This document shows positions 5,361-6,005 of a DNA stretch of 6,005 nucleotides, piece by piece. Position 1 is the first letter of the stretch. Each line of letters opens with the position of its first letter. The notes beneath the pieces were generated by a model. It was not told the origin of the DNA. It did no database searches and saw only the letters and a list, made by a program, of their open reading frames with translations. Origin of the DNA: an uncultured Mycoplasma sp. (GTDB lineage: Bacteria > Bacillota_I > Bacilli_A > RF39 > UBA660); contig CANOGG010000083.1 of the NCBI GenBank assembly GCA_947565485.1, positions 1-6,005 on the forward strand, read 5' to 3'. The position numbers and the translations under genes were made by a program.

Positions 5361-6005
5361 CATTTATTAAAAGCCCTATAATCAAAGGCAAACTTATAAC
5401 TATAGGAAACATATATCTAAAATATGTATTAACTGGCCCCACTACACAAGTTAGCAATAACACAAACGCCGGAAATAAAAGGGGAATTAACTTCTTTTTC
5501 TTCTCTATTATTAAATATGTTACTAAAAACATATAAGTCCATACGACAAATCCAATATTAATAATTGTATTTAGTATCGGTACGCTCTGATAAGTAACCG
5601 CCATCGAAGTTAAAACATTTCTAAGACCTTTCAAATTATTATAATGATAATCAATACCATCTTGAATTAATCTCTCATCATAATCATGATATACATACCA
5701 GTTAGCTGTATTTGGATAAAAGTAACCATAAACTGTATTAATCGTCGCATCAAAATAAACTCCCGGATGCCTAAAGAAACAACTAAACCAAACTTTAAAA
5801 TATTCCACCAAATCTTTCGTTGTCGTATCTTTATTAAACTCATTTTTAACAGGGTCTGCTATATTAGGCTTATACCTCTCTCTTAATGTCTCATAACCCA
5901 AAACTTTATCTATCACTTGTATTTCTTTTTGCTTTAAATCTTCACTATAATACTTAGCATATCTTGCTGTCTGTTGAAAAGGCACTGACAGCATTTCTCT
6001 AACAC
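5347..6005 (-). CDS. Large polytopic membrane protein, C-terminal part (DUF6020-like), truncated by the window edge
   Basis: The reading frame continues through the right edge (V-R-E precedes the first in-window Met at 5994), so that Met is internal and the N-terminal membrane region is missing. The visible part begins with MLSVPFQQTARY (1-12), then ADPVKN (46-51), LVEYFKVWFSCFFRHPGVY and YGYFYPNT. These form a probably extracytoplasmic domain resembling, from memory, DUF6020-type proteins of Firmicutes, which sit near GtrA and glycosyltransferase genes. Three membrane helices follow at about 137-163, 169-188 and 194-210, with the FRYMFP motif just inside the last, and a short charged tail ends NEKKS. 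A role in adding sugars to surface polymers using lipid-linked donors is inferred from family context, not shown. It stops with TAG, the only TAG stop in the window. Confidence 0.8.
   Translation of the reverse strand, partial: VREMLSVPFQQTARYAKYYSEDLKQKEIQVIDKVLGYETLRERYKPNIADPVKNEFNKDTTTKDLVEYFKVWFSCFFRHPGVYFDATINTVYGYFYPNTANWYVYHDYDERLIQDGIDYHYNNLKGLRNVLTSMAVTYQSVPILNTIINIGFVVWTYMFLVTYLIIEKKKKLIPLLFPAFVLLLTCVVGPVNTYFRYMFPIVISLPLIIGLLINEKKS

Noticed and set aside
5686..5886. Plus-strand frame of 66 codons opposite the right-edge membrane protein gene
   Set aside because: It is antisense to a well-supported coding sequence, with no ribosome binding site and no recognisable features.
5992..5994. 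ATG complement at 5994 as the true start of the right-edge membrane protein
   Set aside because: The frame continues to the edge with coding-like residues, and the MLSVPFQQ motif is normally internal in a much longer protein.
1..6005. CRISPR array, transposon ends or tRNA genes
   Set aside because: I saw no regularly spaced repeats, no transposase-like frame with terminal inverted repeats, and no cloverleaf-like sequence on either strand.

Overview
The window is AT-rich and uses the standard code, with Trp encoded by TGG. Its gene content fits a low-GC Firmicute or Bacillota-like bacterium: a LytR-CpsA-Psr (LCP) ligase, Lgt, a low-molecular-weight thioredoxin reductase, GtrA, strong AGGAG-type ribosome binding sites and compact T-rich terminators. 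The style of the LCP protein and of the large membrane protein at the right edge resembles gut Erysipelotrichia or RF39-type genomes. That placement is inference, because no rRNA or marker gene is present.

Layout. (1) Positions 1-1247, plus strand: the C-terminal part of an LCP protein, cut by the left edge, followed by a PASTA-like domain and an Asp/Asn-rich tail. (2) A hairpin at 1255-1285 separates it from a convergent minus-strand operon. (3) Positions 3467 down to 1274, minus strand: lgt, a small membrane-anchored protein of unknown function, then trxB, with gaps of 17 and 14 bases. (4) Positions 3468-3765: a gene-free stretch holding a candidate lgt promoter, a strong minus-strand terminator and very AT-rich DNA. 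(5) Positions 4761 down to 3766, minus strand: a protein of about 331 residues with motifs like the ADP-ribosyltransferase fold (YHGS, VYATD, REW) and a C-terminal half I do not recognise. (6) Positions 4905-5339, plus strand: a GtrA-family membrane protein with a TTG start, divergent from the previous gene. (7) A shared hairpin at 5326-5360, then a minus-strand large membrane protein (DUF6020-like C-terminus) that runs off the right edge.

Most of the window concerns the cell envelope. LCP proteins attach polymers to peptidoglycan, GtrA proteins are linked to moving lipid-linked sugars, the right-edge protein looks like part of a surface-polymer glycosylation system, and Lgt lipidates lipoproteins. 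trxB supplies thiol reducing power and echoes the hprK-lgt-...-trxB gene order of other Firmicutes. The ADP-ribosyltransferase-like gene is the one clear outlier and the best candidate for something undescribed. I see no CRISPR array, tRNA, rRNA, insertion sequence or complete multi-gene defence system.
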